40,665 nucleotides of DNA from Akkermansiaceae bacterium. Lineage in GTDB: Bacteria > Verrucomicrobiota > Verrucomicrobiia > Verrucomicrobiales > Akkermansiaceae. The position numbers were made by a program, and so were the translations under genes. Shown one piece after another: positions 1-7,963 of this stretch (positions are counted from its first letter, which is position 1; every line of letters starts with the position of its first letter). The notes beneath the pieces are model-generated. The model did not search any database. It saw nothing but the letters and a program-made list of their open reading frames with translations, and was not told the origin of the DNA. The stretch spans positions 1 to 40,665 of the forward strand of contig JACKPZ010000030.1 in NCBI GenBank assembly GCA_024233135.1. The letters are read 5' to 3'.

Positions 1-2
1 TC

Positions 3-1070
3 GCGGACTATCACGACACGGACGCGAAGTCGGCGCTCGGTCTCGACATTCCCGCCGGCCAGAGCGGCGAGCAGGATCTCGATGACGGCGTCGGTTTCCT
101 CGCCAACCACCCGAACACCGCGCCGTTCATCTGCCGCCGCATCATCCAACGGATGAGCAGTTCGAACCCATCCGCAGGTTACCTCTACCGGGTTTCGAAC
201 GTTTTCACGGCTTCCGGCGGAAACCTGGGGCAAACGATCAAGGCCGTGCTGCTGGATCCCGAGGCGCGCTCGCTTGGAACGGCGGAATCCTTCGCCGGCA
301 TCGGCAAGAAGCGCGAGCCGATCCTCCGCTACTTGGCGTTCCTGCGCGCCTTCGGCGGACGTTCCGAGCTTCTTCTATCCGACCTGAGCGCGTTCGGCTA
401 CCCCGCCACCGAGCTCGCGAAGTTCCCCGCAGGCACCACCCGCGTGCGGATGGGCGATACCGACAGCTCGCTCGGCCAGACTCCGCAGGCGGCTCCCTCC
501 GTGTTCAACTGGTTCCTGCCGGACTACTCGCCCGCCGGCCTGCTCGCCGCCAACGGCATCATCTCGCCCGAGTTCCAACTCGCCAACGAGAGCTCCGTTT
601 TCACCGAAATCAACCGCGCCTACACGCTCATCTATTCGAGCAACGGACAGGGCGGCACGCCCGTCCCCGCGCAGGCCGATCCGCCGTCGACCTATTCGTC
701 CACCTCCGACCACGTGACGATCGATTTCGAGTCACTCCACGCGCTCTATCTGGATGTGGTCGATACGAATGGCGACGGCCTTTTCAACTCCGCGGACACC
801 ACCACCTTCGACAATCCGGATGCGATCCGCGACGCCTGCGCCGCGGTGCTCGACCACATCGACCTCATGCTTTGCGCCGGCACCATGAAGGCCCGCTACG
901 GTGACACCGCCGGCCTGCCGCGGCGCATCATCCTCGACACACTCACCGCCATCCGCGCGTCGCGCGATGACGACGATGACGCCGCGATCCAGGCCGATAC
1001 GATCCACGACCGCGTGCAGGCCGCGCTGTGGCTCGTTTCCTCCTCGCCCGACGCCGTGATCCAGAAATGA
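3..1070 (+). CDS. DUF1800 family protein, 5' end outside window
   Basis: The reading frame is open from base 3, so the N-terminal part of the gene lies before the window. The visible part contains the DUF1800 hallmark: a phrase of the type LDDGVGFLANHPNTAPFI followed by paired arginines (CRRIIQRM) and a GYLYRVSNVF segment, roughly residues 25-65 of the visible protein. The rest (VFNWFLPDYSPAGLLAANG) also fits the family. DUF1800 proteins are usually encoded next to a DUF1501 gene, as here with a 16-bp gap. The family is common in Planctomycetes and Verrucomicrobia; its biochemical role is not established, though export and surface roles have been suggested. The family call is firm, the function unknown. 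The ATG at 153 is internal and is not the true start. Confidence 0.85.
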   Translation, partial: ADYHDTDAKSALGLDIPAGQSGEQDLDDGVGFLANHPNTAPFICRRIIQRMSSSNPSAGYLYRVSNVFTASGGNLGQTIKAVLLDPEARSLGTAESFAGIGKKREPILRYLAFLRAFGGRSELLLSDLSAFGYPATELAKFPAGTTRVRMGDTDSSLGQTPQAAPSVFNWFLPDYSPAGLLAANGIISPEFQLANESSVFTEINRAYTLIYSSNGQGGTPVPAQADPPSTYSSTSDHVTIDFESLHALYLDVVDTNGDGLFNSADTTTFDNPDAIRDACAAVLDHIDLMLCAGTMKARYGDTAGLPRRIILDTLTAIRASRDDDDDAAIQADTIHDRVQAALWLVSSSPDAVIQK

Positions 1071-1086
1071 ACCAGCCCACGCAACG

Positions 1087-2637
1087 ATGAACACCCGCGA
1101 CAAGGAACGGCTCCGCAGCCGCCGCGATTTCCTCCGGCAGTCCGCCTGCGCGTCGCTCGGCGTCACCGGCCTGGTCAACGCGCTCGCCCAGATGCGGCTG
1201 ATGACGGCCGCCATGGCGCAGGGCGGCACGGGTGGTGGTTACAAGGCGCTCGTCTGTCTGTTCCTCAACGGCGGCCACGATGCCAACAACCTGCTCGTTC
1301 CCGCGGGCGATGCCGCCAGCGATCCCTTGCGCGCCGACTATGAAGCGGGCCGCGGCGTGCTGGCGCTTCCCTCCGGCACTCTCGCGCCTCTCACGGTTCC
1401 CGCCGCCACGCAGGCATTTTCGCGCCATCACGGCGGCCTCGTCCCGCCGATGGGCGTGCATCCCGAGGCCGCGCCGCTTGCCGCTCTGTTCAACTCCGGC
1501 GATCTGGCCTTCGTTTCGAACGTCGGCACGCTCGCGTGGCCCGTCGCCACCCGGCAGGACTACCTCGACGGCATCGTCCCGCTGCCGCCCCAGCTTTTCT
1601 CGCACTCGGACCAGCAGACCCAGTGGCAGTCCTCGATCCCCGACAAACCGTTCACCTCCGGCTGGGGAGGGCGCGCCGCGGATCTACTAAACGCGTCGTA
1701 CAACGATCCCGCTTCATCGAAAGTCTCGATGTCGATCTCCTTGGCCGGCATCAATTCGTTTCAGATCGGCACCACCGGTGAGGTCGTGCAATACGTCGTC
1801 AAGGAAACCGGCACCCTGCCATTGTCCGGATTCGGAACGGACTATTCGAGCGCGCTGAATCCGGACGGTTCTTACAAGACGACCGACACCGGCCTTCGTT
1901 TCAAGGCTTTCGAGGACATCATGCGCCTCACCCACGACAATCTGCACGAGGAGGAGTACAACCGAATCGTCGCCCGTGCCCGCGCCACCGAAGGCACCAT
2001 CGGCGCGGCCCTCACCGCGGCGTCCGCCAGCGGCGTCGATTTCGACGCCCTCTTCGCCGGGGCGGATTCGAAACTCGGAGACCAGCTCAAGATGGTGGCG
2101 CGGCTCATCGCCGGGCGCGGCGTGCTTGGCAACAACCGCCAGGTCTTCTTCTGCCAGGTGGGCGGATACGACACACACCAGACGCTCCTCACCTCGCACG
2201 CCGAACTCGTCACCGAGCTCGCCAACGCGATGAGCGCGTTCCACGACGCCCTGCAGGCGCTCGGCGTGTGGAACGATGTCACCACCTTCACCGCCTCGGA
2301 TTTCAACCGCACCTTCACCGCCAACAACGCGGACGCCGCCAAGGCCGGCTCCGACCATGCCTGGGGATCCCACGCGATGGTCATGGGCGGCGCGGTGAAC
2401 GGCGGCGACATCTACGGACATTTTCCTTCGTTGAAACTCGGCTCGGCCACCGGCTCGATCGATGCCGGCGGCGGCAACCGCGGACGTTGGATCCCCGACG
2501 TCTCGGTGGATCAATACAGCGCGGTTCTCGCTTCGTGGATGGGCGCGGGGAGCAATGAATTGGAAGCGATTTTCCCCAATCTTCCGCGTTTCGACGATCC
2601 CTTCGCCACCGCCTCCGCGAACCTCGGATTCCTGTGA
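1087..2637 (+). CDS. DUF1501 family protein with Tat signal
   Basis: This 516-residue protein begins with a twin-arginine motif (RRDFLRQ, about residues 12-18) and a hydrophobic stretch ending near ALAQ/AMAQ, so it is probably exported folded through Tat. The body matches DUF1501, a family related to the alkaline phosphatase/sulfatase fold: LFLNGGHDANNLLVP near residue 60, FSHSDQQTQWQS near residue 175, a QVGGYDTHQ segment and DHAWGSHAMVMGGAVNGGDIYG near residue 430. It follows the DUF1800 gene by 16 bp and overlaps the next start by one base (TGATG), so the three genes are probably one transcript. The substrate and role of DUF1501 proteins are not known. Confidence 0.9.
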   Translation: MNTRDKERLRSRRDFLRQSACASLGVTGLVNALAQMRLMTAAMAQGGTGGGYKALVCLFLNGGHDANNLLVPAGDAASDPLRADYEAGRGVLALPSGTLAPLTVPAATQAFSRHHGGLVPPMGVHPEAAPLAALFNSGDLAFVSNVGTLAWPVATRQDYLDGIVPLPPQLFSHSDQQTQWQSSIPDKPFTSGWGGRAADLLNASYNDPASSKVSMSISLAGINSFQIGTTGEVVQYVVKETGTLPLSGFGTDYSSALNPDGSYKTTDTGLRFKAFEDIMRLTHDNLHEEEYNRIVARARATEGTIGAALTAASASGVDFDALFAGADSKLGDQLKMVARLIAGRGVLGNNRQVFFCQVGGYDTHQTLLTSHAELVTELANAMSAFHDALQALGVWNDVTTFTASDFNRTFTANNADAAKAGSDHAWGSHAMVMGGAVNGGDIYGHFPSLKLGSATGSIDAGGGNRGRWIPDVSVDQYSAVLASWMGAGSNELEAIFPNLPRFDDPFATASANLGFL

Positions 2638-3161
2638 TGCGCCGCCGTGTCCGGTCATGGGCCGCCGTGTTGGCGCTGCTGGTTCTCGGTGCCGCCGCAT
2701 GGCATATCTTCACTCCGCGGTCACCTCGGGAGACGCAGCCGCAGCCAGCGGCACCGCACGCGGAAAGGCCGGAACCGCCCGTGTTGCCACGCCGGCCGGA
2801 GACCATCACACGGCTGCCTGTTTCCGCCGAAGGCGCGACGCTCAACGCACCCGACCGCAGCGCCCGCGACGACCTCGCCACCCTCGACCTGTTGATTTCC
2901 GTATACCGGAAACACTGGAACGGCAACCCGGTGGGCGAGAATGTCGAGATCGCCGCGGCGTTGTTAGGGAGAAACCCGAAGTCGCTCGCCTATCTGCCCG
3001 CAAGCGGTCGGTTTCTCGATTCGTCCGGCCGGCTCATCGACCGCTGGGGAACGCCGTATTTCTTCCATGCGCTCTCCGGCGACGTGATGGAAATTCGCTC
3101 CGCCGGTCCGGATCACGAGCTCCACACCGCCGACGACATCATCCATCGCCCGGGTGATTGA
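2637..3161 (+). CDS. Small membrane-anchored protein with GspG-like C-terminus
   Basis: The predicted protein has 174 residues. The ATG at 2637 overlaps the DUF1501 stop codon by one base (a GTG lies one codon earlier), which suggests translational coupling. It has a basic N-terminus, one hydrophobic segment (about residues 8-22) and a long proline-rich linker to about residue 60. A compact C-terminal domain ends in LIDRWGTPYFFHAL and then a GPDHELHTADDI loop. A D-x-W-G-T/N-P-Y motif followed by an acidic G-x-D...DD loop is what is seen in the C-terminal part of type II secretion pseudopilins of the GspG type. The hydrophobic N-terminus, however, lacks the prepilin cleavage pattern. It may be a helper of the DUF1800/DUF1501 pair. 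The function is unproven. Confidence 0.6.
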   Translation: MRRRVRSWAAVLALLVLGAAAWHIFTPRSPRETQPQPAAPHAERPEPPVLPRRPETITRLPVSAEGATLNAPDRSARDDLATLDLLISVYRKHWNGNPVGENVEIAAALLGRNPKSLAYLPASGRFLDSSGRLIDRWGTPYFFHALSGDVMEIRSAGPDHELHTADDIIHRPGD

Positions 3162-3170
3162 GATCGCGCC

Positions 3171-4775
3171 TCACTCGTCGAGCGTCACGGCCACTCTAAC
3201 GAAACGTTTCAACTCCGTGTCCGGCCAGGTGACGATGCGTTCGACGAATCCGTCGATGTCCGGAATGAAGACCGCGGTGTTGCTGACAGCGCCCGCCGGC
3301 GGGACGTCCGTCCATGTGTCGAGACCGGTGGAATACCAGACGGTGTAGCTGAGGCCGCGTGCCGCGGCGTCCTCGCGCTCCGGAAAACGGAGGGTGACGT
3401 TGGAACCATCGGAACTCACGGACGGGAGCAGGGGTTCTCCGTTGGAATCGGTTAGGGCGCCGCTTTCCGGGTCTCCGCCAAAGGCGTATTCGAGCAGGTT
3501 CACCAGCGTGTCATCGTCCGGATCTTCCTGTTCGCCTACTAGCGAGAGGCCCGCGGACCACTCGGCATAGGACGGGGCGAGCGCGATCACCGGGGAAACG
3601 CTCTGGTCCGTCACCGTGTCCGAGCGCCAGACGAGCGTCGGTGTGAGCGATGCGACGGCCGGCGCCTCCGCCCAGGTCGCGGTCAAGGTGGCGGTTGCGG
3701 AGCTGGCGAGCGTGGCCTTGCGCAGCGTCCATTTGGTGCCGGACCCGTAGGTGACCCAGCCGGCCGCCGCTACCGTGTCCGGCTCCTGCCCGGCGGGAAA
3801 CACGAACTCGACCTCCAGGTTTCCCGTAAGGTTCGCGCCGGTGTTCGTTAGGTCGAACTCCAGCGTGAGCGGATGAAGCCTCCGGGGCGTCGTTTCCACC
3901 ACCGAAGCGGCTCCGGAAAGCGTGGTGGCCGACGCGTTCACCGGCCGCATCCGGTAGCCGAGCGGCGCCATCTGCGCGTCGAGCTGGGGGATGTAGTAGG
4001 GGATGAAACAATCATAGAGTTCATACGTGGTGACCGGTGGTCCATCGGAGCCGTAGAAGCTGTGTACGCCGACCAGCGCGGCGCGCCCGTTCGTTTCCAC
4101 GAACGAAGGGCTGCCGGAGTCGCCTACTTCGTAATACCCTTCGTCCGCCGTGCCGGAATCGACGACATAACTGAAGCGGGAGTATTTCGTTGTGAGGTTG
4201 CCTATGGTCCCCGAATTGACGGTGATCGGTGCGGGTTCGATGGCATCGATGATGTCGCGACCGATGACTTGGATCTGGTTCTGCAACGGTCCCTGGCCCA
4301 CGATCCCGATGGTCTTGTTCTTGTATTGATTGAAGTTCTGAAGATCGAGATAGGGCAATGGTTCCACCCCCGCATCCGCGTCGATCGGGGAACTCAGCGT
4401 CAAGATCGTCAGGTCCGTGGCGTCGGCTCCGTCCATGATCGTCACCTTCGTGGGTGCTGATTTGGTAACCAGTTGGTTCGACGTATTCAGAAACACGATG
4501 GTCTTGTTCTGCAATTCGCCGGCGAAATGCGTTGCGAAAACGACATGCTGGCGTGAAACCAGGGCGCATTCGATGTCGCCGACGCCCTGTCTCCAGCCCA
4601 CTCCCGTTAGATCGAGGTTCGCAAAAAGCTGGTTCGGATTTTTCATCGGCGCGCCGATGGTTCCCGTGAACCGGTCGTGATCGGTGGGGTCGTAACTGCG
4701 GATCTGAAACCCCTGCAGTGCCGGGCCCCAGATGCAGGACACGGCAACAAGGAGTCGGAGCGGAGTGGATTGCAT
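3171..4775 (-). CDS. Secreted trypsin-like serine protease with C-terminal verrucomicrobial module
   Basis: The 534-residue protein has a signal peptide (about residues 1-22). It carries a chymotrypsin-fold triad recognisable by motif: His83 in VFATHFAG, Asp121 in DATDLTILTL and Ser220 in EVGDSGSPSF. From about residue 280 come beta-rich domains: a DUF11-like segment with NTGANLTGNLEVEF, then a short acidic calcium-type repeat (EDPDDDTLVNLLEYAFGGDP, about residue 420). It ends in a domain with YTVWYSTGLDTWTDVP and a final FVRVAV. This last arrangement is widespread in secreted proteins of Verrucomicrobiota and probably serves export or surface retention; that role is inferred. The gene converges on the previous gene with only 9 bp between stop codons, and it lies 73 bp downstream of a sulfatase gene on the same strand. 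The peptide substrate is unknown. Confidence 0.85.
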   Translation of the reverse strand: MQSTPLRLLVAVSCIWGPALQGFQIRSYDPTDHDRFTGTIGAPMKNPNQLFANLDLTGVGWRQGVGDIECALVSRQHVVFATHFAGELQNKTIVFLNTSNQLVTKSAPTKVTIMDGADATDLTILTLSSPIDADAGVEPLPYLDLQNFNQYKNKTIGIVGQGPLQNQIQVIGRDIIDAIEPAPITVNSGTIGNLTTKYSRFSYVVDSGTADEGYYEVGDSGSPSFVETNGRAALVGVHSFYGSDGPPVTTYELYDCFIPYYIPQLDAQMAPLGYRMRPVNASATTLSGAASVVETTPRRLHPLTLEFDLTNTGANLTGNLEVEFVFPAGQEPDTVAAAGWVTYGSGTKWTLRKATLASSATATLTATWAEAPAVASLTPTLVWRSDTVTDQSVSPVIALAPSYAEWSAGLSLVGEQEDPDDDTLVNLLEYAFGGDPESGALTDSNGEPLLPSVSSDGSNVTLRFPEREDAAARGLSYTVWYSTGLDTWTDVPPAGAVSNTAVFIPDIDGFVERIVTWPDTELKRFVRVAVTLDE

Positions 4776-4848
4776 GCGTGGAATCGCGACCGCCGGTGGA
4801 CGGAACGCGGGCGGAAGTTAGCCGTGGATCGCGCTCCGCGCAAGCCGT

Positions 4849-6243
4849 TCACTCGACTTCACCGAGCCGCGGGTCGGCGATCTCCGCCATATGTTTCCGC
4901 AGGCGGTTCTTGAGGGCGGCGACGGTTTCTCCGGTGCCTTCGCCACCGAAGAGATTCGTTCTCTCGCCGGGATCGTTCTTCAGGTCGTAGAGTTCGTTGC
5001 GTTCGGCGTCGTCGAGGTGGAGGATGAGTTTCCAGCGCTCGTCGCGGATCATCCGCATGCGGGCCTTGATCGGGTTGTTGACGAGGTCGTACTGGCCGAA
5101 GAGTTCCTTGGGAAACGATGTGGACGGCAGGGTTTCTCCGCGCAGGGCGGGGGAGAAGTCGCGGCTGTTGGCGGGGACGGTTGCGGGGCGCTCGATGCCC
5201 AGCAGGCCGAGCACACTGCCGAACATGTCGGCGTTGGTGACCCATTCGCCGACGACGGACCCCGGGGTTTTCACGACCGGCCCGCGGATTATCAGAGGCA
5301 CGTGGATGGAGGTGTCGAACATGTTGGGGCGCGATTTCTGGAACTTGTCCTTGGTGATCCAGTATCCGTTGCCTTTGTGTTGGATGCCGTGCTCGCCGAC
5401 GTTGTAGCCGTGGTCGCTGGTGAAGGTGACGATGGTGTTCTGGTCGAGACCTGCCTTTTCGAGATGATCGAGGATGCGGCCGACGTTGCGGTCGACGGCG
5501 GCGATGGATGCGTAGTACCCGCGGCGGTTGTTCGTGGTGTAGGGTTGCTTGAGGTTGGGAAAATCAGGGACCTTGAGGTCCGCATTCCGCGAGGTTTCCA
5601 TGTCGGGCTCCGGCATCGGCGTATAGGCGGCATGCGGCTCGCGGTAGTGGACGAGCAGGGCGAAAGGCTGGTCCTTGTGTTTTTCGATGAACTCCATCGC
5701 AAGGTCGGTGCAGATCTCGATGGAGAAACCCTCGGGCGCGACCTTGCCGCCTTTCTCGTTGATGAAGTTCACCTTGTCCGGCCGCCAGCCGCCGCCGAGG
5801 TCGCCGGTGAATTCGAGCAGGCCGTTGTTCCACGGCAGCGACTCATCCTTGCGCCCGAGGTGCCACTTGCCGACGAGCCCGGTGGCGTAGCCGTTGGCGG
5901 CGAGCACCGACGGCCACGTCGGGGACGCGGGCGTGACACCGTGTTTCCTCGCCTGGTTGTCATTGAGCCAGTCGGTGTAGCCGAGCTGCGAGGGAAACAA
6001 TCCGGTCAGATACGTGCCGCGGCTCGGCGAGCAGACGGGGGTGTGGACGAAGGCGTTTTCGAAACGGGCACCGTCCTTCGCGATGCGGTCGAGGTTCGGC
6101 GTGGAGATTTCGTTTCCGCCGTAGCAGCCGATCGTCCAGGCGGCCTGGTCATCGGTGACGATGGCGACGAGGTTGTGTTTCGGCGCGGCAGCGGCCAGCG
6201 CGGGGAGAAACAGGAGGCAGGGCAGGAGAAGTCGGCGGCTCAT
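4849..6243 (-). CDS. Secreted S1-family sulfatase, heparan N-sulfatase-like
   Basis: A type I sulfatase of 464 residues hydrolysing a sulfate ester or sulfamate. The signal peptide covers about residues 1-20. The metal site starts with TDDQ (Asp31-Asp32). The active-site motif C-S-P-S-R starts at Cys71, which would be converted to formylglycine by an enzyme not encoded here. GKWHLG and SDHGYNVGEHG supply further active-site residues. The C-terminal ELYDLKNDPGE segment is standard for the family. The start was set at the ATG at 6243, because the open frame upstream runs into the divergent plus-strand gene and codes for no signal peptide. It is the only sulfatase outside the main cluster and shares its strand with the protease downstream. 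The exact substrate is unknown. Confidence 0.93.
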   Translation of the reverse strand: MSRRLLLPCLLFLPALAAAAPKHNLVAIVTDDQAAWTIGCYGGNEISTPNLDRIAKDGARFENAFVHTPVCSPSRGTYLTGLFPSQLGYTDWLNDNQARKHGVTPASPTWPSVLAANGYATGLVGKWHLGRKDESLPWNNGLLEFTGDLGGGWRPDKVNFINEKGGKVAPEGFSIEICTDLAMEFIEKHKDQPFALLVHYREPHAAYTPMPEPDMETSRNADLKVPDFPNLKQPYTTNNRRGYYASIAAVDRNVGRILDHLEKAGLDQNTIVTFTSDHGYNVGEHGIQHKGNGYWITKDKFQKSRPNMFDTSIHVPLIIRGPVVKTPGSVVGEWVTNADMFGSVLGLLGIERPATVPANSRDFSPALRGETLPSTSFPKELFGQYDLVNNPIKARMRMIRDERWKLILHLDDAERNELYDLKNDPGERTNLFGGEGTGETVAALKNRLRKHMAEIADPRLGEVE

Positions 6244-6312
6244 AAGCGGAACGGGGTCGATACGAGCCGAAAACGCCCGTTTCATCAACGAATCCCGCCG
6301 CCGGATTTGCGT

Positions 6313-6341
6313 TTGCCGCCGCAATCGCCCTGCGGCAGACT
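6313..6341 (+). promoter_or_regulatory. Candidate sigma-70-type promoter, leaderless
   Basis: TTGCCG at 6313-6318 and CAGACT at 6336-6341 are separated by 17 bases in the divergent gap between the sulfatase and the small plus-strand gene. The -10-like box ends 7 bases before the ATG at 6349, so transcription would start at or next to the start codon. The match to consensus is moderate. Confidence 0.25.
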
Positions 6342-6348
6342 GCGCGCG

Positions 6349-6630
6349 ATGGGCAATCCCCACGAGCACCCGACCGCTCTGCGCGACCTGCAGGACTCGA
6401 TCTACCGCGAGAAGGTCCTGCGCGCTCGGGGGATGACGGCGGAGGAGAAACTCGCGGCTGTGTTTGAACTCGCGGACTTCCAGATGGGCATGATGCATGC
6501 GGGGGCGATGAACCGGCTGGGCACGGAGGATCCTACGGAGGCGTGGCGAGAAGTGGCGAAATGGATGGACCGGCTCGATGCCGCGCGTGAATTCCGGAGC
6601 CGTCAGCACACAAACCCATCGACAGCATGA
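6349..6630 (+). CDS. Small helical protein paired with nucleotidyltransferase
   Basis: The 93-residue protein is charged and predicted mostly helical. It contains ALRDLQDSIYREKVLRARGMTAEEKL, cited here as overlapping pieces: DLQDSIYREKV, then RARGMTAEEKL. This pattern (REKV.RAR.M..EEKL) recurs in short proteins of Planctomycetes and Verrucomicrobia that sit directly before nucleotidyltransferase genes; that is recalled knowledge, not a search result. The start is the ATG at 6349. The stop overlaps the next gene's ATG as ATGA (6627-6630), so the two are very likely co-translated. It could be the partner (antitoxin-like or regulatory) of the nucleotidyltransferase. It has no signal peptide or membrane segment. 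Confidence 0.75.
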   Translation: MGNPHEHPTALRDLQDSIYREKVLRARGMTAEEKLAAVFELADFQMGMMHAGAMNRLGTEDPTEAWREVAKWMDRLDAAREFRSRQHTNPSTA

Positions 6631-7190
6631 CTCTCGCGGAACTGGCGAACGCGGTGTTCGTGACGGCGGACAAGATTGGCGTGGACCACATGGCCGTCGG
6701 TGCCATCGCCGCGGGGACGTATGGCATTCCGAGGGCGACGAGGGACATCGATCTCCTTGTTTCCGTGGCGAAGAAACCCGGACCGGCGGAGTTGATGGAA
6801 GCGCTGAATCCGATCATTGAGTTCGATCCACAATCCGTTTTCGACACGCTGACCTGGGGCAAACGTTTCGTCGGTAAATCCCGCGGCACTCCTCCCTTCA
6901 AAGTCGAGGTCTTCGAAATGTTCGACGATCCGTTCGTGAAATCCGAGTTTTCCCGACGGAAACGCACCTTCGTGCCCTTGCTCGGCCGCGACATCTGGCT
7001 CCCCACCGCGGAGGATGTGGTCGTCCAGAAGATCCGTTGGGCGCGGCCGAAGGATCTGGAGGACGCGCGGGACGTGCTGGCGGTGCAGGATCCGGCGACG
7101 CTCGACATGGAATACGTGGGCCGCTGGTGCGCCGTCCACGGCACGGATGGACAATTGCGCGAAATCCTCGAATCCCTGCCCCCGATCTAA
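6627..7190 (+). CDS. Nucleotidyltransferase-fold protein (MNT/AbiEii-like)
   Basis: This 187-residue cytosolic protein shows the pol-beta-type nucleotidyltransferase signature: a glycine-rich GAIAAGTYG near residue 27, then R-A-T-R-D-I-D-L-L near residue 37. The D-x-D pair there would bind metal. A later acidic strand KVEVFEMFDD (about residue 92) could hold the third carboxylate. The C-terminus has the PTAEDVVVQKIRWARPKDLEDARDV pattern (given as PTAEDVVVQKIRW and RPKDLEDARDV), typical of AbiEii/DUF6036-like proteins in which a lysine and an arginine follow the metal site. It overlaps the small upstream gene by 4 bp and is followed by the rhomboid gene after 3 bp. The activity may be nucleotide transfer onto a protein or RNA; the target is unknown. 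Confidence 0.8.
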   Translation: MTLAELANAVFVTADKIGVDHMAVGAIAAGTYGIPRATRDIDLLVSVAKKPGPAELMEALNPIIEFDPQSVFDTLTWGKRFVGKSRGTPPFKVEVFEMFDDPFVKSEFSRRKRTFVPLLGRDIWLPTAEDVVVQKIRWARPKDLEDARDVLAVQDPATLDMEYVGRWCAVHGTDGQLREILESLPPI

Positions 7191-7193
7191 CCG

Positions 7194-7958
7194 ATGTTGT
7201 TCCCGATCAGCGATGACGACCGCGATTTGATGAGCCCGGCGTGGGTTTCCATCTCCCTTCTCGCGGCGAACGTGCTGGTGTTTCTCTATCAGCTTGCGGA
7301 CCCGGCGTTCACCGCGGGTTTCAGCGCCATCCCGCAGGAGATCACGGAAAACGTGGATCTCGTCGGGACGGCGGTGGTGAACTCGCCGCACGGAGCGATC
7401 GAGATCCCGCAGGCACCCGGCCCTTGGCCGATCCAGTTCACGCTGCTCACGGCGATGTTCATGCACGGCGGCTGGGCGCACCTGGGAGGAAACATGCTCT
7501 ATCTCTGGATCTTCGGCGACAACGTCGAGCACCGCTTCGGCGGGCTGAAGTTCCTCGGGTTCTACCTGATCAGCGGGCTGGCGGCGAGCTTCGCGCAGAT
7601 CGCGCTCGCGCCGGACAGCGTGATCCCGACGCTCGGCGCTTCCGGCGCGATCTCGGGCGTGCTCGGTGCCTACCTCGTGTTGTTTCCGCGCAACCAGGTG
7701 ATGGCGGTGTTCCTGTTCCGGATCATCTCGATTCCCGCGGTGTTCGTGCTCGGCCTGTGGGTGGCGATGCAGATTTTCAGTGGCGTCGGCTCGCTCGGGT
7801 CTGTCGGAACCACGGGCGGCGTGGCGTATGCCGCGCACGTCGGCGGCTTTGTGGCTGGCGTGGTCGCGGGCATCATCGCGCGGGTGACGATGAAACAGGA
7901 GCCGCACACCCCGTTTCGTGAAATCTACGACCGGCGTGGCACCCGGCGGATGTTCTGA
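7194..7958 (+). CDS. Rhomboid family intramembrane serine protease
   Basis: The protein has 254 residues with about six membrane segments. The rhomboid hallmarks are all visible: HGGWAHLGGNMLYLWIFG (residues 91-108, with the conserved His-x-x-x-Asn), the catalytic serine in GASGAISG (Ser150) and the catalytic histidine in AAHVGGFVAG (His215). The family cleaves substrates within the membrane. A soluble insertion of about 45 residues follows the first membrane segment, as is common in this bacterial subgroup. The gene starts 3 bp after the nucleotidyltransferase stop and is followed 5 bp later by the TPR gene, so it is part of one transcript. The substrate is unknown. Confidence 0.95.
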   Translation: MLFPISDDDRDLMSPAWVSISLLAANVLVFLYQLADPAFTAGFSAIPQEITENVDLVGTAVVNSPHGAIEIPQAPGPWPIQFTLLTAMFMHGGWAHLGGNMLYLWIFGDNVEHRFGGLKFLGFYLISGLAASFAQIALAPDSVIPTLGASGAISGVLGAYLVLFPRNQVMAVFLFRIISIPAVFVLGLWVAMQIFSGVGSLGSVGTTGGVAYAAHVGGFVAGVVAGIIARVTMKQEPHTPFREIYDRRGTRRMF

Positions 7959-7963
7959 AACCG

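Noticed and set aside
6244..6609. N-terminal extension of the sulfatase at 4849-6243 by about 120 codons
   Set aside because: The extension is antisense to the small protein gene, and the segment from 6243 begins with a normal signal peptide.
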